Positions 53,002-63,538 are shown, counted from the first letter of the stretch. The stretch is 64,000 nucleotides of DNA from Forficula auricularia (GCA_024734495.1 JALMQS010000905.1:62001-126000), one strand, 5' to 3'. Numbers and translations are program-made. The notes: generated by a model from the letters alone, not told the origin.

Positions 53002-53293
53002 ATAAAGAATTTTAAAATTAAGAACAAAGTCTTACTATTTATTGCCCACACTAATATATACCCTTCCTTAGCGCAATTTCGTAAACCATTGATTTTTAAT
53101 TGCTTGGTTTTACAAAACCTCAACAGTGTCAATCAATTGTTGAACTATCGTGCTTTTATACGGGTGAAGCCCTATAGGCCTTTATGTAAAATTCGGTGCA
53201 CAGTACTTTGAAGAAAGAGTGGACGCAAACTTTCCTTCGTGTAAATGGCTATACATAATTTTTTGCTAATAAGCATTCAATAATGGCATAGTT

Positions 53294-53578
53294 TAGTGAT
53301 TGTTGGTATGAAAAAAAAAAACATTTTATTTTGAAAAATCCACAGAGTTATGCTTTCCTAAAAAAACACCCGTTTCTCGTGACTCACCCTATATATATTG
53401 TGCAAAATGTTTATTTGATCTTGTTTTAATGCTAAGCAAAGAGGATGGGCGTTTTTTTTTACCACTCCCATTTTTTTTTAATATAATTAGTCGTGTCTCT
53501 CGTATCCATCCATCCACTTTGTGTCTTTGTCTTCGTCATTTTTTCGTCTTTTTCTCAACCAGGCGTTATGTCTCTCTG
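53294..53578 (+). repeat. ~285-bp direct repeat, copy 1
   Basis: AGTTTAGTGATTGTTGGTAT ... CCTAAAAAAACACCCGTTTC ... GGCGTTATGTCTCTCTG matches 54727-55008 closely, including the (CATC) phrase. Confidence 0.9.
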
Positions 53579-53794
53579 AATAAACTATGCCATTATTAAT
53601 TGTTTATGAGCGAAAAATTATGTCAGAAAAATGGTGGCCAACATGGAGGTACAAACAAACAAAGAACACTGAAGTACCATTGGCATGGAGGGTAAGTAAA
53701 AGTCAACCATAGTTTACATCTCGGCAGATATGAAATGGCCTAGTCAATATGGACATTATTTATCAAACATAATTTTTCGCTTATTCTTCCTTTG

Positions 53795-54070
53795 GGTTCT
53801 GTGAGCGGCGTTATTGTTTTTACGAGGGTGGGTTGCTAGCCCTCCCCTCAACCCCCCACCAGGAGGACCGGGTAATTTGTGATCAAGGTTTTCTTCCTCT
53901 AGCCTTTGGCGATCCAACGTCCAACTACAAGGCAGCAGCTTCGTCGTAACCCTCACAGGGTACTATCATCCGGGCCAGATGAACCCTGGTTTTTTTAACG
54001 AGGTTGTTACTCCTCCCCCTCACCCTTTTTCAACCTGGCTTGGGACAGGCTTTGGCGGGTTTAAGTTAAG
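53795..54070 (-). repeat. GC-rich LINE/SINE-like fragment
   Basis: GAGGGTGGGTTGCTAGCCCT, CGATCCAACGTCCAACTACA and AACGAGGTTGTTACTCCTCC resemble the 3' ends of a widespread class of arthropod non-LTR elements. A minus frame LDHKLPGPPGGGLRGGLATH is open but I cannot place it. Followed by a (GAA)n run at 54160-54178. Confidence 0.4.
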
Positions 54071-54399
54071 TTAAGAGAAACAGAGGAAACGTTGGGCAGA
54101 ATGTTGAAGGACGGAACTCTTCCTTGGGAGAAAACAGGCTACCTAGCCTAAAAAGAAGATGAAGAAGAAGAAGAAGAATTTTTCGCTCAAGAAGTGTAGG
54201 GGCTCATCTGAGCCAACACTATCAAGTGCCGGCCATCGCCAATAGATGGCACGGCAAGAACCGTGAAAAAGGTTCTTGCTCATTATAAATAGTAAATAGC
54301 TTATTAATATGTTACTTAATAATATAATAATTAATAAAAATTATCAACAACATGTACAACATTGTAATTACATAAAGAATTATTCAATAAAGTACAAAG

Positions 54400-54695
54400 C
54401 CAATTTTCTATGGACTTTTCTGAGTGCTTATCGATGCAAGGGTAATATTCCTATGCAGTCGGTTAGTGTCTGGACAAATCAGCTTTCTAATCATCTGATG
54501 AATGGCTTCTCAATTCTTTTTTGGCATTCTCCACTCACCCATTTTTCCCTCGCGGTTTCAATGCGACCGGTCGGCGGTCAATCCCTGGCTGGGCGCAGAA
54601 GCCCCATCCATCTCCTTTTAGAAGCAACCCGGCTAGGCGACAGTCCTCGTGCTTTCAGTACAAGGGCTGGCCACGGCTCCATTCTAGCGAGCCGT
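54400..54695. repeat. GC-rich fragment of unknown origin inside the relic
   Basis: GCGACCGGTCGGCGGTCAAT, AACCCGGCTAGGCGACAGTC and GGCTCCATTCTAGCGAGCC. An open frame crosses it but starts in unrelated AT-rich DNA, so I do not call a gene. Possibly SINE-derived (GGTCAATCCCTGG is B-box-like). Confidence 0.35.
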
Positions 54696-54726
54696 AACAA
54701 TAAGCATTCAATAATGGTATAGTTTA

Positions 54727-55008
54727 GTGATTGTTCCTAGAAATTTTTTTTTTTTTTTTTTTTAAATTCGCAGAGTTATGCTTTCCTAAAAAAACACCCG
54801 TTTCTCATGACTCACCCTATATATATATTGTAAAAATGTTTATTTGATCTTGTTTTAATGCTAAGCAAAGAGGATGGGCGTTTTTTTTTACCACCCCCAT
54901 TTTTTTTTTAATATAATTAGTCGTGTCTCTCGTATCCATCCATCCACTTTGTGTCTTTGTCGTCGTCATTTTTTCGTCGTTTTCTCAACCAGGCGTTATG
55001 TCTCTCTG
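54727..55008 (+). repeat. ~285-bp direct repeat, copy 2
   Basis: Counterpart of 53294-53578; its T run is longer and (TA)n differs by one unit. Confidence 0.9.
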
Positions 55009-55850
55009 TCCATCCTTCCTTCTCTTTTTTTTTTTTTTTTTTTTTTTATTTTTGCTCTTTTCAACGTCACCCGTAGTTAAGAATTTTTCGTCAAAAAGTC
55101 TTCAGTTTCTTTTTTATTTATTTATTTTTTATATTCATTTGAGAGAGAGAGAGAGAGAGATGTATACAAATTAGAAGATGCGATGCTGGTTTCTGGTTAT
55201 CCACCCCCCCACATCCGCCCCCACACCCCCGCCCCCGCCCAGCATCTCATTCCGAGTGGACCTCACTGACGAAAGGACAGAGAGGCCGGACTACATTAAA
55301 TAAACAAAATCAGAGAGAAAAACCACCCTTCTTCAGAGCCGGTGGCTGTTTTGCGCTCACCATCCACCTTCCTCTAGAAGGACGGCCACCCTTTAGAGTA
55401 AGCAACCACCCCCCACCCCCACCCAGTGAATATAATTATAAGAGAGTATGTTTAGAGAGAGAGAGAGATATGGACTTGCATAAAAGTTTTTTTTTTTTTT
55501 TGAAAAAAAAAGTCTTTGGAGGAGGAGCCCTGTGTGTGCTTTAACGACCTTATATTGTTAATCACAAGAGTAGAAAGTCAGAGGGTAGGCCATTAAGGCG
55601 AACATTCCCGATTGGTCCTGAATAGGAATCCAGAGTAAAAGAGATCCACACACACACACACACACCATACAGACAGACAGACAGTGGTGGAGAGTATCAT
55701 TAACGGATTTAAGTAACGAACGAATTAACAGCGGCAACTACCATACCATACACTCGGAAGAACTCTTCAGATAACCAGAGAGAGAGAGAGAGAGAGGGTG
55801 GCTCATTCCCTTTACCTCCCTCATTATCATTTTTCAATTAAGAAGAAGAA
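55009..55850. other. GC-richer single-copy island with microsatellites
   Basis: T run 55028-55048; (GA)n at 55141-55160, 55455-55470 and 55780-55797; (CA)n 55649-55666; CCCACACCCCCGCCCCCGCC near 55220. Between them single-copy DNA such as CCATTAAGGCGAACATTCCC. No frame with domains. Candidate regulatory DNA. Confidence 0.35.
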
Positions 55851-57480
55851 AAAACACACCAGTAACAACATTATTTAATAAAGTATAAAAATCCACTTAG
55901 CATATTCACTTTTTAAAAGTAAGCATTACCCCAAAATATAATAATATTCATAATTTGTAATTTTGTAATACCACTACATTATTATTTCAACAATAATCAA
56001 CAATTAAATTCATTATTAATTTGTATAAATTGAATAATTGTGTTAAATTTAATTATTTAATTAATTAAGAATTATTGTTTATTTATTTTAAAATAATTTA
56101 ATGAATGTTTGACTGTATTAACCTCTCATAATAAATTTTCTATTAACATGAAGAAAAACCACACCAGCAACAACATTATATAATAATATTCATAATTTGT
56201 AATTTTGTAATACCACTCATTATTATTTTAACAATTATCAACAATTAAATTCATTATTAGTTTGTTTAAATTAAATAATTGAGTTAAATTTAATTATTTA
56301 ATTAATTACGTATTATTGTTTATTTATTTTAAAATAATTTATTGATTGTTTTACTGTATTAACCGCTCATTATAATTTTAAGAAAAACCACACTAACAAC
56401 ATATAAAAATCCACATAGCATATTATACTCCTCCTAGGTAAGGAATTAGATTATAGGGGGCGATGTTTGAATTTTTTTGAGAATATATATCTGCGCTTTC
56501 GCTAACGATGTGTGTGTAATTATATTTAGGGTTTAGGCCTTTTAATATTTCCGACTGTCTTGGGTATAGGATGCAATGTTAAGTCTATTACTCAGATGTA
56601 TAGTCTGGCGTAGGTGTGTTGTTTTTGCTAGTTTTAAGAACCCTCACCGTGTAGCGCGAATGTGCCGGGTTGAAGGGTTGCCCGGACGACAGGCACATTA
56701 GGGATTTCCAGCATTCGAGAGAATATCGCTTGACTGTGCATCAGATACCTGAGTGAGTGTGTGTGATTTAGATATTTGTCGAAAGACTATATTAAAAAAG
56801 TCTTTCATTTGGAAACCGATTATATGACCCTAGTCGGTTGAGAAACGGGTGAGATTCTTGGACTAGCAGCATGGTAGGGTTTTGATTAGGTACATATGTT
56901 CGTTCGATAGGGTTTCTTTTTTTCAGCATACATACTGTGGACCTTGAAACTTACGCTGTTTTTCAATCGACTAGGTACTTTTTAAAAGTAAGTAACCCCA
57001 AAATATAATAATATTCATAATTTGTAATTTTGTAATACCTCATTATTATATTTAAAATTGGTCAACAATTAATTTCATTATTAGTTTGTAAATATAAATT
57101 AAATAATTGAATTAAATTTAATCATTTAATTAATTAGGCATTATTGATTATTTATTTTAAAATAATTTATTGATTGTATTATCACTTCATTATAATTTTT
57201 CTATTAAGAAGAAGAAAAAACACACCAGTAACATCATTATTTAATAAAGTATAAAAATCCACTTAGCATATTTCACTTTTTAAAAGTAAGTAACCCCAAA
57301 ATATAATAATATTCATAATTTATAATTTTGTATTACTCATTATTATATCTAAAAATGATCAACAATTAATTTCATTATTAATTTGTATAAATTAAATAAT
57401 TGAATTAAATTTAATCATTTAATTAATTAGGCATTATTGTTTATTTATTTTGAAATCATTTATTGATTATTTAATTGTAT
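55850..57480 (+). repeat. Four tandem copies of a ~245-310-bp unit, one interrupted
   Basis: Units share AAGAAAAA(C/A)CACACCAG, ATCCACTTAGCATAT, CCCCAAAATATAATAATATT and TTAATCATTTAATTAATTAG near 55850, 56150, 56970 and 57210. The second unit runs into the insertion at 56425-56970. Confidence 0.85.
56425..56970. mobile_element. ~545-bp insertion in the tandem array, unclassified
   Basis: Sequence between ATCCACATAGCATATT and ACTTTTTAAAAGTAAG, which are adjacent in sister units. Starts ATACTCCTCCTAGGTAAGG and ends CAATCGACTAGGT. GC-richer, with GTGCCGGGTTGAAGGGTTGC. Could be a solo LTR, but canonical TG...CA ends and a clean duplication are not evident. Confidence 0.55.
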
Positions 57481-57839
57481 AAAATACAAATAGACAAAAT
57501 ACAAATTCGTACATATTTGTAACATGTATATTTGACCTTTTTTTAATAATTATTTAATTTCATATTAGTTAGATAATGACAAAATTCGCATATATAGGAT
57601 GTTGGCATATCAAGTGTAGGTAATAAGTAGATAATGACTGTCTTTCTCAATATACTTAACTAGAAATTCTTCTTGAACAGAAAACTAGTAATTCAAAAAA
57701 AGAATTACATACTTAATTGATACTTGAGAATTTTTTTTTTAATTTCAAATTTCGGTCAGTAGACAGAAAATTCTTTCTCTTTTTTAATCAATGTGAAATC
57801 GTAAATTGACGTATCGACTAATACAAAAATGAATTTCTT
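57481..57839. other. AT-rich DNA, nothing recognised
   Basis: No repeats of note, no frames. Confidence 0.4.
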
Positions 57840-58299
57840 AAGGTGTTATTAATAAAAGTTTATTATTTTTTAAACGGTGGTAAATTAATTTTACCTTTAT
57901 TATAACAACTATGGGTTTGCTTTGCAATGTTGGCATATTGCATCCATTTTCCCGAGATAACAAAGTTCTACTAGTATATTTTAATTTTGTAATTAGAAAT
58001 TGCGGGTATATTTTTATATATTGTATTATATTAAACTGTTTGTGGATTTTAAAAAGATTAAATTTAAATTTTTAGAAAAAATTCAATTACATTTATCTTA
58101 TTAGAACTTGGAAAAAGAATAGAAAAAAAAATGCTAAAGTTTCTCCTGGGGACTAAGAGTTCATTTTTTATGAATCACACCGGTTAATTGACCCCTTAGT
58201 GGTCTATGTTTCAAATTTCAAGTGAAGCAGTTAAGCCGTTTAATTTGGAAGTAGGTGAACATAGATATATAAAATCCTAAAACTATTATGTGTGATTTA
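57840..58299. repeat. Composite repeat: pogo-like end (reverse) followed by Z (forward)
   Basis: Mirror image of 39800-40260: TTTTCCCGAGATAACAAAG ... TTCTACTAGTA, shared AT-rich middle, then AAAGTTTCTCCTGGGGACTA ... GGTGAACATAGATATATA. Confidence 0.75.
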
Positions 58300-58944
58300 A
58301 ACAAAATTTCAACCTTTAATCGCAAAAAATAATATCTTTTTTAATAACCCCTAGACCTCAAACCCCTTGACTAACAGTAGGTATGTATAGAACTTTTGTA
58401 TTCTCTCACATAAAATAATAAAAAATATAGTATGACTCACAAAATACCGATTTTCTTCTTTTTATTCATATTTTAGTAATTTTTATATTTATCTAATAAT
58501 ATTATGTATATATATATATACCTACATACATATACATTCTTTGGTCTTTCAATTTTCCTCCTCCTCATCTTAATTCTAGTCAATTATTCCGTCAAAAAAT
58601 TTGAGGTGGTGCCTCCACACAAAATTAGACCGTTTACTTGGCCCCTCAGGTATCTATGTTTCAAATTTCAAGACAATCGGTTAAGCCGTTTCACCTACAG
58701 GTCGGTGAACATAGAGATATAGAATACAAAAACTATTGATTTCCAACTTTAGTGATCAAAATCTTGAAACATAAACGGTGATTTCTATCATTTTTTGTAA
58801 AACTCATACTCTATATCATCTATCTTTATAACTAATATCAAAAAATTCAGATTTTTTATTAGACATTGTCTGGCATTCGAACCACCTTAATACTGCAAAT
58901 TCTAGAATTTAAATATTGTTTTGTTTGTGCCAATCTATCCAAGT
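58300..58944 (+). repeat. Z-associated tail and second partial Z copy
   Basis: 58300-58580 parallels 38800-39080 (CCTCAAACCCCTTGACTAAC, CCTCCTCCTCATCTTAATTC). 58620-58740 repeats the Z core (GGCCCCTCAGGTATCTATGT ... GGTGAACATAGAGATATAG). A plus-strand frame at 58504-58722 spans these repeats and is not a gene. Confidence 0.7.
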
Positions 58945-59520
58945 ACCTGGGGCAACCGAGAGATGCACGGTGACCAAATTAAAAAAAAATACATTTACAC
59001 AAAAAATAAATAGGAAAATAATAATAAAATAAATAATCGTATAGGATCTAAAATAAAAACATAAAATTAAATAAGATTTGTTTTCAAGTTATATATAAAA
59101 AAAGCCACTTCAAAAACTTTATTTGTAAACACACCTGTTTTGTTATGAATCCACCTGTAATGTTTGTAATGATTTATACAACTGTTAATTAAATTTTAAT
59201 ATAATATAATAATTTTTGCTATAACCTATTAGTGGGTTTTAAAATTAAAAAAACAATTAATAAATAAAAGATAATTTAAAAAAATGTAAACAAACTTTTT
59301 TATTTACATTTTCATCTATCAATAATTACTTTAATTAAGAAATGATCAATAAAGATGAAATTTGTCGAGGTCCAGGCCTAGCCAGATCGTTTTCTCATCT
59401 TCAAAACTTGTTAATAGATTTTGTTTCATCAAAATCGGTAGAGCCGTTTTCAAAATAGATCTAATAAATATATATACAATTTTTGCTTGTTTAATAAGAT
59501 TAGATAGATATATTTATATC
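58945..59520 (+). repeat. Dispersed element W
   Basis: TACCTGGGGCAACCGAGAGA at the start and ATCAAAATCGGTAGAGCCGT ... ATTTTTGCTTGTTTAATAAG at the end; the ends resemble the segment 17341-18200. The middle differs. Unclassified. Confidence 0.5.
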
Positions 59521-59775
59521 GGGTGAGTTTTTTTTAACTCAGAAACTGCATTGTATGGAAAAAAGTTTCAATTGAAAGTTGTTTTATATCAAGGGGGAAA
59601 CAAAACTACAACCTAGAACAAGCTTTCAAGGGTATTTCAATGTCAAGTTCTATTTTTTAAACGGAAACAATATATTTTTCTATACATATTCCTTAATCTA
59701 CAAAAAATACTGAATTTTTTTTTTCCTCTTACTCAGCCTGTATGTAAGCCAGTCAGAATTAAATTTAGAAATAAA
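59521..59775. other. Spacer, nothing recognised
   Basis: AT-rich; ACTCAGCCTGTATGTAAGCC near 59732 of unknown meaning. Confidence 0.35.
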
Positions 59776-60209
59776 TAATTATTAGATCGAATTAATTAAT
59801 TTTAATTCTAATAATTTTTCTTAACAATTATTCAACTTAATTATCAAATAATAATGATTAAATACCTAATTGATTATTAAATAAATAATAATTATTAAAT
59901 CGAAAATTCGAAACAATGAAAACAAGTGTTTATAATGATTTTAAAACTTCATTATACACAAATTTAAGAGGTTCAGAGTTAATAACTACGTCAGTGGCTC
60001 TTTTCATTAAGTATATTTTCTCTTTTTATACTATATAAAAATAAATTAATAGTAATAACAGTTCTATATATTATTTCTTTAGAGACCAAAGGAAATTAAC
60101 TCCCCCTCTCTTTTAGGGGTTGAATAGAATTTCGTCCTGATGTCCACCATTCCACCCCAACCCCGCTTTCTCTTCTACTTCTTACTTTTAATTATTAAAT
60201 AAATAATTA
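59776..60209 (+). repeat. ~430-bp repeat unit, copy 1 of 4
   Basis: ATTAGATCGAATTAATTAAT, CGAAACAATGAAAACAAGTG, ACTACGTCAGTGGCTCTTTT and CTCTTTTAGGGGTTGAATAG. Serves as the uninterrupted reference for the LINE insertion in copy 4. Confidence 0.88.
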
Positions 60210-60847
60210 CACTACTAAACGAAAAATTTTCCCCATAAACCTAACAATGGATTCCATTAGAGACTTTAACTCTAATTATCCTGAAATTTCGAGATTTTTT
60301 ACAACACTTCAGAGTTTTGAGATATTATAGGTCAGAATGACTAAAAAGGCCATTTTGACCTATTTTCAAGTCTAATTAAATAAATATCAAACAGGAATAT
60401 TTAAAATCAAAATATTTTGTTGATGTAATAGAAAACACCTTCCTCTTTGATTTTAAAATTTCCACTTATTTTTAACTTAATTAGAAATCGAGTTATATCT
60501 AAAAAAAAAAAGTAAAACTACGTGATTATAAAGGATAAAAACATATGGTCTTGGTTTTTTTTAGTTTTAACTCGAGTTCTAATTTTGCTACAAAGAATTG
60601 GTAATGTGAAAATCAAAGAGGAAGCTGTTTTCTATTACGTCAACAAAATATTTTGATATTGTTGTTTCATATTTAATGGGACTCTAAAATCGGTCAAAAC
60701 GGCCTTTTTCGTCATTTTGACCGACAATATCTCAAAATTCCTACGTGTTATAAAAAATTGGAAAATTGCATGATAATAGAAAATTCTACTGGAATCCATT
60801 GTTAGGTTTACTGGGAAAAATTTTTGTTTAAATTTTTTCGAGCAGTG
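60210..60847. mobile_element. CACTA-like fold-back element, 638 bp, TTA target duplication
   Basis: Ends CACTACT and AGCAGTG (CACTGCT reversed), then AAACCTAACAATGGATTCCA inverted at the other side. Long inner inverted stretches (CACCTTCCTCTTTGATTTT; GGTCA.AATGAC) make the whole element self-complementary. TTA flanks both ends (60207-60209, 60848-60850). The empty junction AATAATTATTAGATCG is seen at ~59768 and ~62394, confirming a 3-bp duplication. CACTA ends and 3-bp duplications characterise En/Spm (CACTA) elements; no transposase is present. Confidence 0.78.
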
Positions 60848-61295
60848 TTATTAGATCGAATTAATTAATTTTAATTCTAATAATTATTCTTAACAATTAT
60901 TCAACTTAATTATCAAATAATAATGATTAAATGCCTAATTGATTATTAAATAAATAATTATTAAATCGAAAATTCGCAACAATGAAAACAAGTGTTTATA
61001 ATGATCTTAAAACTTCATTACACACAAATTTAACAGGTTCAGAGTTAATAACTAAGTCAGTGGCTCTTTTCATTAAGTATATTTACTCTTTTTATACTAT
61101 ATAAAAATAAATTAATAGTAATAACAGTTCTATATGTTATTTCTTTAGAAACTAAAGGAAAAGAACTCCCCCCTTTTTTTTTCTTCCCTTTTAGGGGTTG
61201 AATAGAATTTCTTCCTGATGTCCAACATCCTACCCCTACCCCCTCTTCTACTTCTTACTTTTAATTATTAAATAAATAAATCAGAAAAGGAGTAT
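60848..61295 (+). repeat. ~430-bp repeat unit, copy 2 of 4
   Basis: Close to copy 1 from TTATTAGATCGAATTAATT to CTTTTAATTATTAAATAAAT. Confidence 0.88.
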
Positions 61296-61340
61296 CTCTT
61301 TTTGAAAATACAACTCGCGGGGGAAACCGAATTATTTATG

Positions 61341-61532
61341 AAAAGAATTTTCTTTTTAAGGTCTTAATTTCTTTGATGTTAGTTGAAATATTTTTATATT
61401 GCATTTTCATCCGGACAGTGTATTAGTACCTGGGTTTAACTCCTGGGGGGGGGGCGATCACTATGATAATGCAATATAACAATATTTCAACTAATATCAA
61501 AGAAATTAAGACCTTAAAAATAAAATTCTTTT
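61341..61532. repeat. Snap-back hairpin with GC-rich loop
   Basis: AAAAGAATTTTCTTTTTAAG ... TAGTTGAAATATT is inverted at the right (AATATTTCAACTA ... AAGACCTTAAAAATAAAATT). Loop ~65 nt contains CATCCGGACAGTG and a 10-G run. Sits between copies 2 and 3. Confidence 0.85.
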
Positions 61533-61549
61533 AATTAAATAAATCATTA

Positions 61550-62095
61550 TTAGATCAAATTAATTAATTAATTCTAACAATTATTCTTAACAATAATTCA
61601 ACTTAATTATCAAATAATTATTATTAAATGCATAATTAATTATTAAATAAATAATAATTATTAAATGCCTAATTGATTATTAAATAAATAATAATTATTA
61701 AATCGAAAACTCACAACAATGAAAACAAGTGTTTATGTGTCTTTTGTAAACCCCTGATGATGGGCTAAAAACTCGAAATATTTATAGAGTATAATAAAAC
61801 TCCAAAAATATAATTAAAGTAATTTTTTAATTTTTAAAATTTATATTTTTTCTTCTGAAACACCACTATAACCAATTAAACAACTCCTGTGTCTAATAGG
61901 TTTCACTAGAAACTAACACCGCTTTCCCTAAATGTTAATGAAAACAAATGTTTATAATTAGATTAAAACTTCATCATACACAGATTTAAGAGGTTCAGAA
62001 GAAACTACGTCATTGGCTCTTTTCTTAGTATATTTTCCCATTTTGACCCCGCTTTCTCTTCTACTTCTTACTTTTAATTATTAAATAAATAATTA
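61550..62095 (+). repeat. ~430-bp repeat unit, copy 3 of 4, interrupted
   Basis: Starts TTAGATCAAATTAATTAATT. Broken at GAAAACAAGTGTTTATG (61738) by ~190 bp and resumes at AATGAAAACAAATGTTTATA (61937). Lacks part of the 3' half. Confidence 0.78.
61738..61936 (+). mobile_element. Insertion with hammerhead-like 5' part
   Basis: Contains CTGATGA (61754-61760) and CGAAAT (61774-61779) with a weak stem II between them. GAAAACAAGTGTTTAT / GAAAACAAATGTTTAT on either side is a possible duplication or a repeat-unit artefact. Similar in position to the insertion in other hammerhead-bearing copies. Confidence 0.4.
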
Positions 62096-62189
62096 AATTG
62101 AATTAATTAATTGAATTAAATTGAATTTAATAATTAAGTCATTGTTAAATTGAAAGTTTTTGCCGAGAGTAGCAGAATTTTTATATATT
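62096..62189 (+). pseudogene. Short Penelope-like coding remnant (possible)
   Basis: GTTTTTGCCGAGAGTAGCAG at about 62155 reads LPRVAEF, like LPRVAELL at the start of the Penelope-like fragment at 36300. Too short for certainty, but it directly precedes the hammerhead-bearing hairpin. Confidence 0.35.
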
Positions 62190-62384
62190 GAAGGAGACAA
62201 TAAAAGAGTGTGTCTTCTGCTGGAATTATAAATTTTATTTATTTATAATGAGACTATCATAAATAAATTCCTGTGAATCCATTGTAATAGATTGATGAAG
62301 AGGGCAAAGCCCTCGAAACTATACTCTCGTTATAAATTAAATTTATAATTCCAGCAGAAGACACACTCTTTTATTGTCTCCTTC
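62190..62384. repeat. Snap-back hairpin with hammerhead-like loop
   Basis: GAAGGAGACAATAAAAGAGT ... CTGGAATTATAAATTT is inverted at 62340-62384; arms ~45 bp and perfect at the outer part. The motif at 62285-62335 lies in the loop side. Confidence 0.88.
62285..62335 (+). ncRNA. Hammerhead-like ribozyme motif (degenerate)
   Basis: TTGATGA (62292-62298, U for the first C), 6-bp stem II GAGGGC/GCCCTC closed by AAA, GAAAC (62315-62319), TATA, then CTC and TC. GA/TC next to the core matches the Penelope-associated copy. One substituted core base probably weakens activity. Confidence 0.5.
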
Positions 62385-62645
62385 AAAATAAATAATTATT
62401 AGATCGAATTAATTAATTAATTCTAATAATTATTCTCAACAATTATTCAACTTAATTATCAAATAATAATGATTAAATGCCTAATTGATTATTAAATAAA
62501 TAATTATTAAATCGAAAATTCGCAACAATGAAAACAAGTGTTTATAATGATCTTAAAACTTCATTATACACAGATTTAATTGATTCAGAGGAAACTACGA
62601 CACAGTGGCTCTTTTCATTAAGTACTATATATTTTCTCTTTTTGT

Positions 62646-63538
62646 TTTTTTTTTTTTTTTTTTTTTTTTAATGCAATCGAATGCAAGAAGGGGTGCACCA
62701 GTAAAGGTGTAGCCCCTATGGATCTCGAAAGACCCTTGCATTACCGAAGAGAAGGGAAAGTTGATTAAGTGAGAGGGTGTAGACGTAGGTGTCTATGCAC
62801 CCTGGTTTTGAAGGTTTGAAGATCATAGGTGCTGGGAAAGATAGAGGCTGGGAGAGAGTTCCAGTTCCTTGAAGTCATGGGGATATATGTATTCGCGAAT
62901 GAAGTGGTCCGGCACTTTTCCAATTTGACCGCAAAAGAGTGTTGGGAGTCGGCAAAACGTGTGCTGCGTGCAAAGTATGCTTTGGGGGAATTATTGACTT
63001 TATCTCATCAGAGCACCTGCCGTGATAGTATCTTCCAGAAAAGGGAAAGGGCAGAGACATCTCTTCGATGAGCCAACGAGTCGAGGGAGCGAGGGTAGAA
63101 TCGTCAATTAGCCTGACGGCTCGTTTCTGAATTCGCATCAAGGGTAGCAAGAGAATATTTCGGAGGCTCCTCTCCACAGATGAGAGCAGTATTCGAGATA
63201 GGGGCGGATTTGGGCCTTGTAGATGGTGAGAAGTTGTGGGGGTTTGTAAAATCGCTTGGACCTGAATAAGAAGCCAATCTTCCTTGCTGCAGATTTCGCC
63301 ACAGAGGAGATGTGTTCATTCCAAGACAGGTCAGATGCGACAGAGACGCCCAACATGGATAGGCTGTTACACATTTTCAGGGTATTCGAATCGAAGTGAA
63401 TATCAGGGAAAACTCTATTTTCGCGCCTAGAAATTAGACAACATTGAGTCTTATTTGAATTAAAGTTAACTAAATTTTGAGAGCCCCATTTATTCAGTTT
63501 GTCTAGGTCGAGAGTAATTCTTTCTTTCTCCTTTAATA
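62646..63538 (-). mobile_element. 5'-truncated non-LTR retrotransposon (CR1/Jockey-type)
   Basis: Minus-strand LINE ending in a ~24-nt A tail (the T run at 62646-62669). The uninterrupted target is seen in copies 1 and 2 of the host repeat (CTCTTTTTATACTATATAAA). GC content differs from the surroundings. Confidence 0.88.
62744..63538 (-). pseudogene. Reverse transcriptase C-terminal region of the LINE, frameshifted
   Basis: Starting at DLDKLNKWGSQNLVNFNSNK (63510 region) with NSLSMLGVSVASDLSWNEHI, KIGFLFRSKRFYKPPQLLTI and RPYLEYCSHLW, then a frameshift near 63165, QKRAVRLIDDS and YYHGRCSDEIKSIIP, another frameshift near 62880, and RNWNSLPASIF to a stop near 62744. These are the conserved C-terminal blocks after the reverse transcriptase palm of CR1/Jockey-like ORF2. 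Catalytic palm and endonuclease are missing by 5' truncation. Inactive. Confidence 0.85.

Larger units (their letters stand above)
51976..53293 (+). mobile_element. Degenerate mariner/Tc1-like element with inverted ends
   Basis: Left end TGCCATTATTGAATGATTAT ... GAGCGAAAAATT and right end (reverse) ATGCCATTATTGAATGCTTA. An extra inverted copy of the end lies at 52308-52368, making 51976-52368 a MITE-like subunit. It encloses two transposase fragments and a hammerhead-like segment at 52545-52615. Confidence 0.65.
53583..54726. mobile_element. Second mariner-like relic with unrelated interior
   Basis: ACTATGCCATTATTAATTGT at the left and (reverse) ACTATACCATTATTGAATGC at the right are the same end type as 51976-53293. 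A further end-like piece lies at 53740-53785. The interior is filled by GC-rich repeat fragments. With copies of the 285-bp repeat after each relic, this looks like a tandem duplication with later insertions. Confidence 0.6.

Noticed and set aside
54309..54722. 137-codon plus-strand frame
   Set aside because: It starts in AT-rich DNA, crosses an unrelated GC-rich repeat fragment and ends in an element end; no domain.
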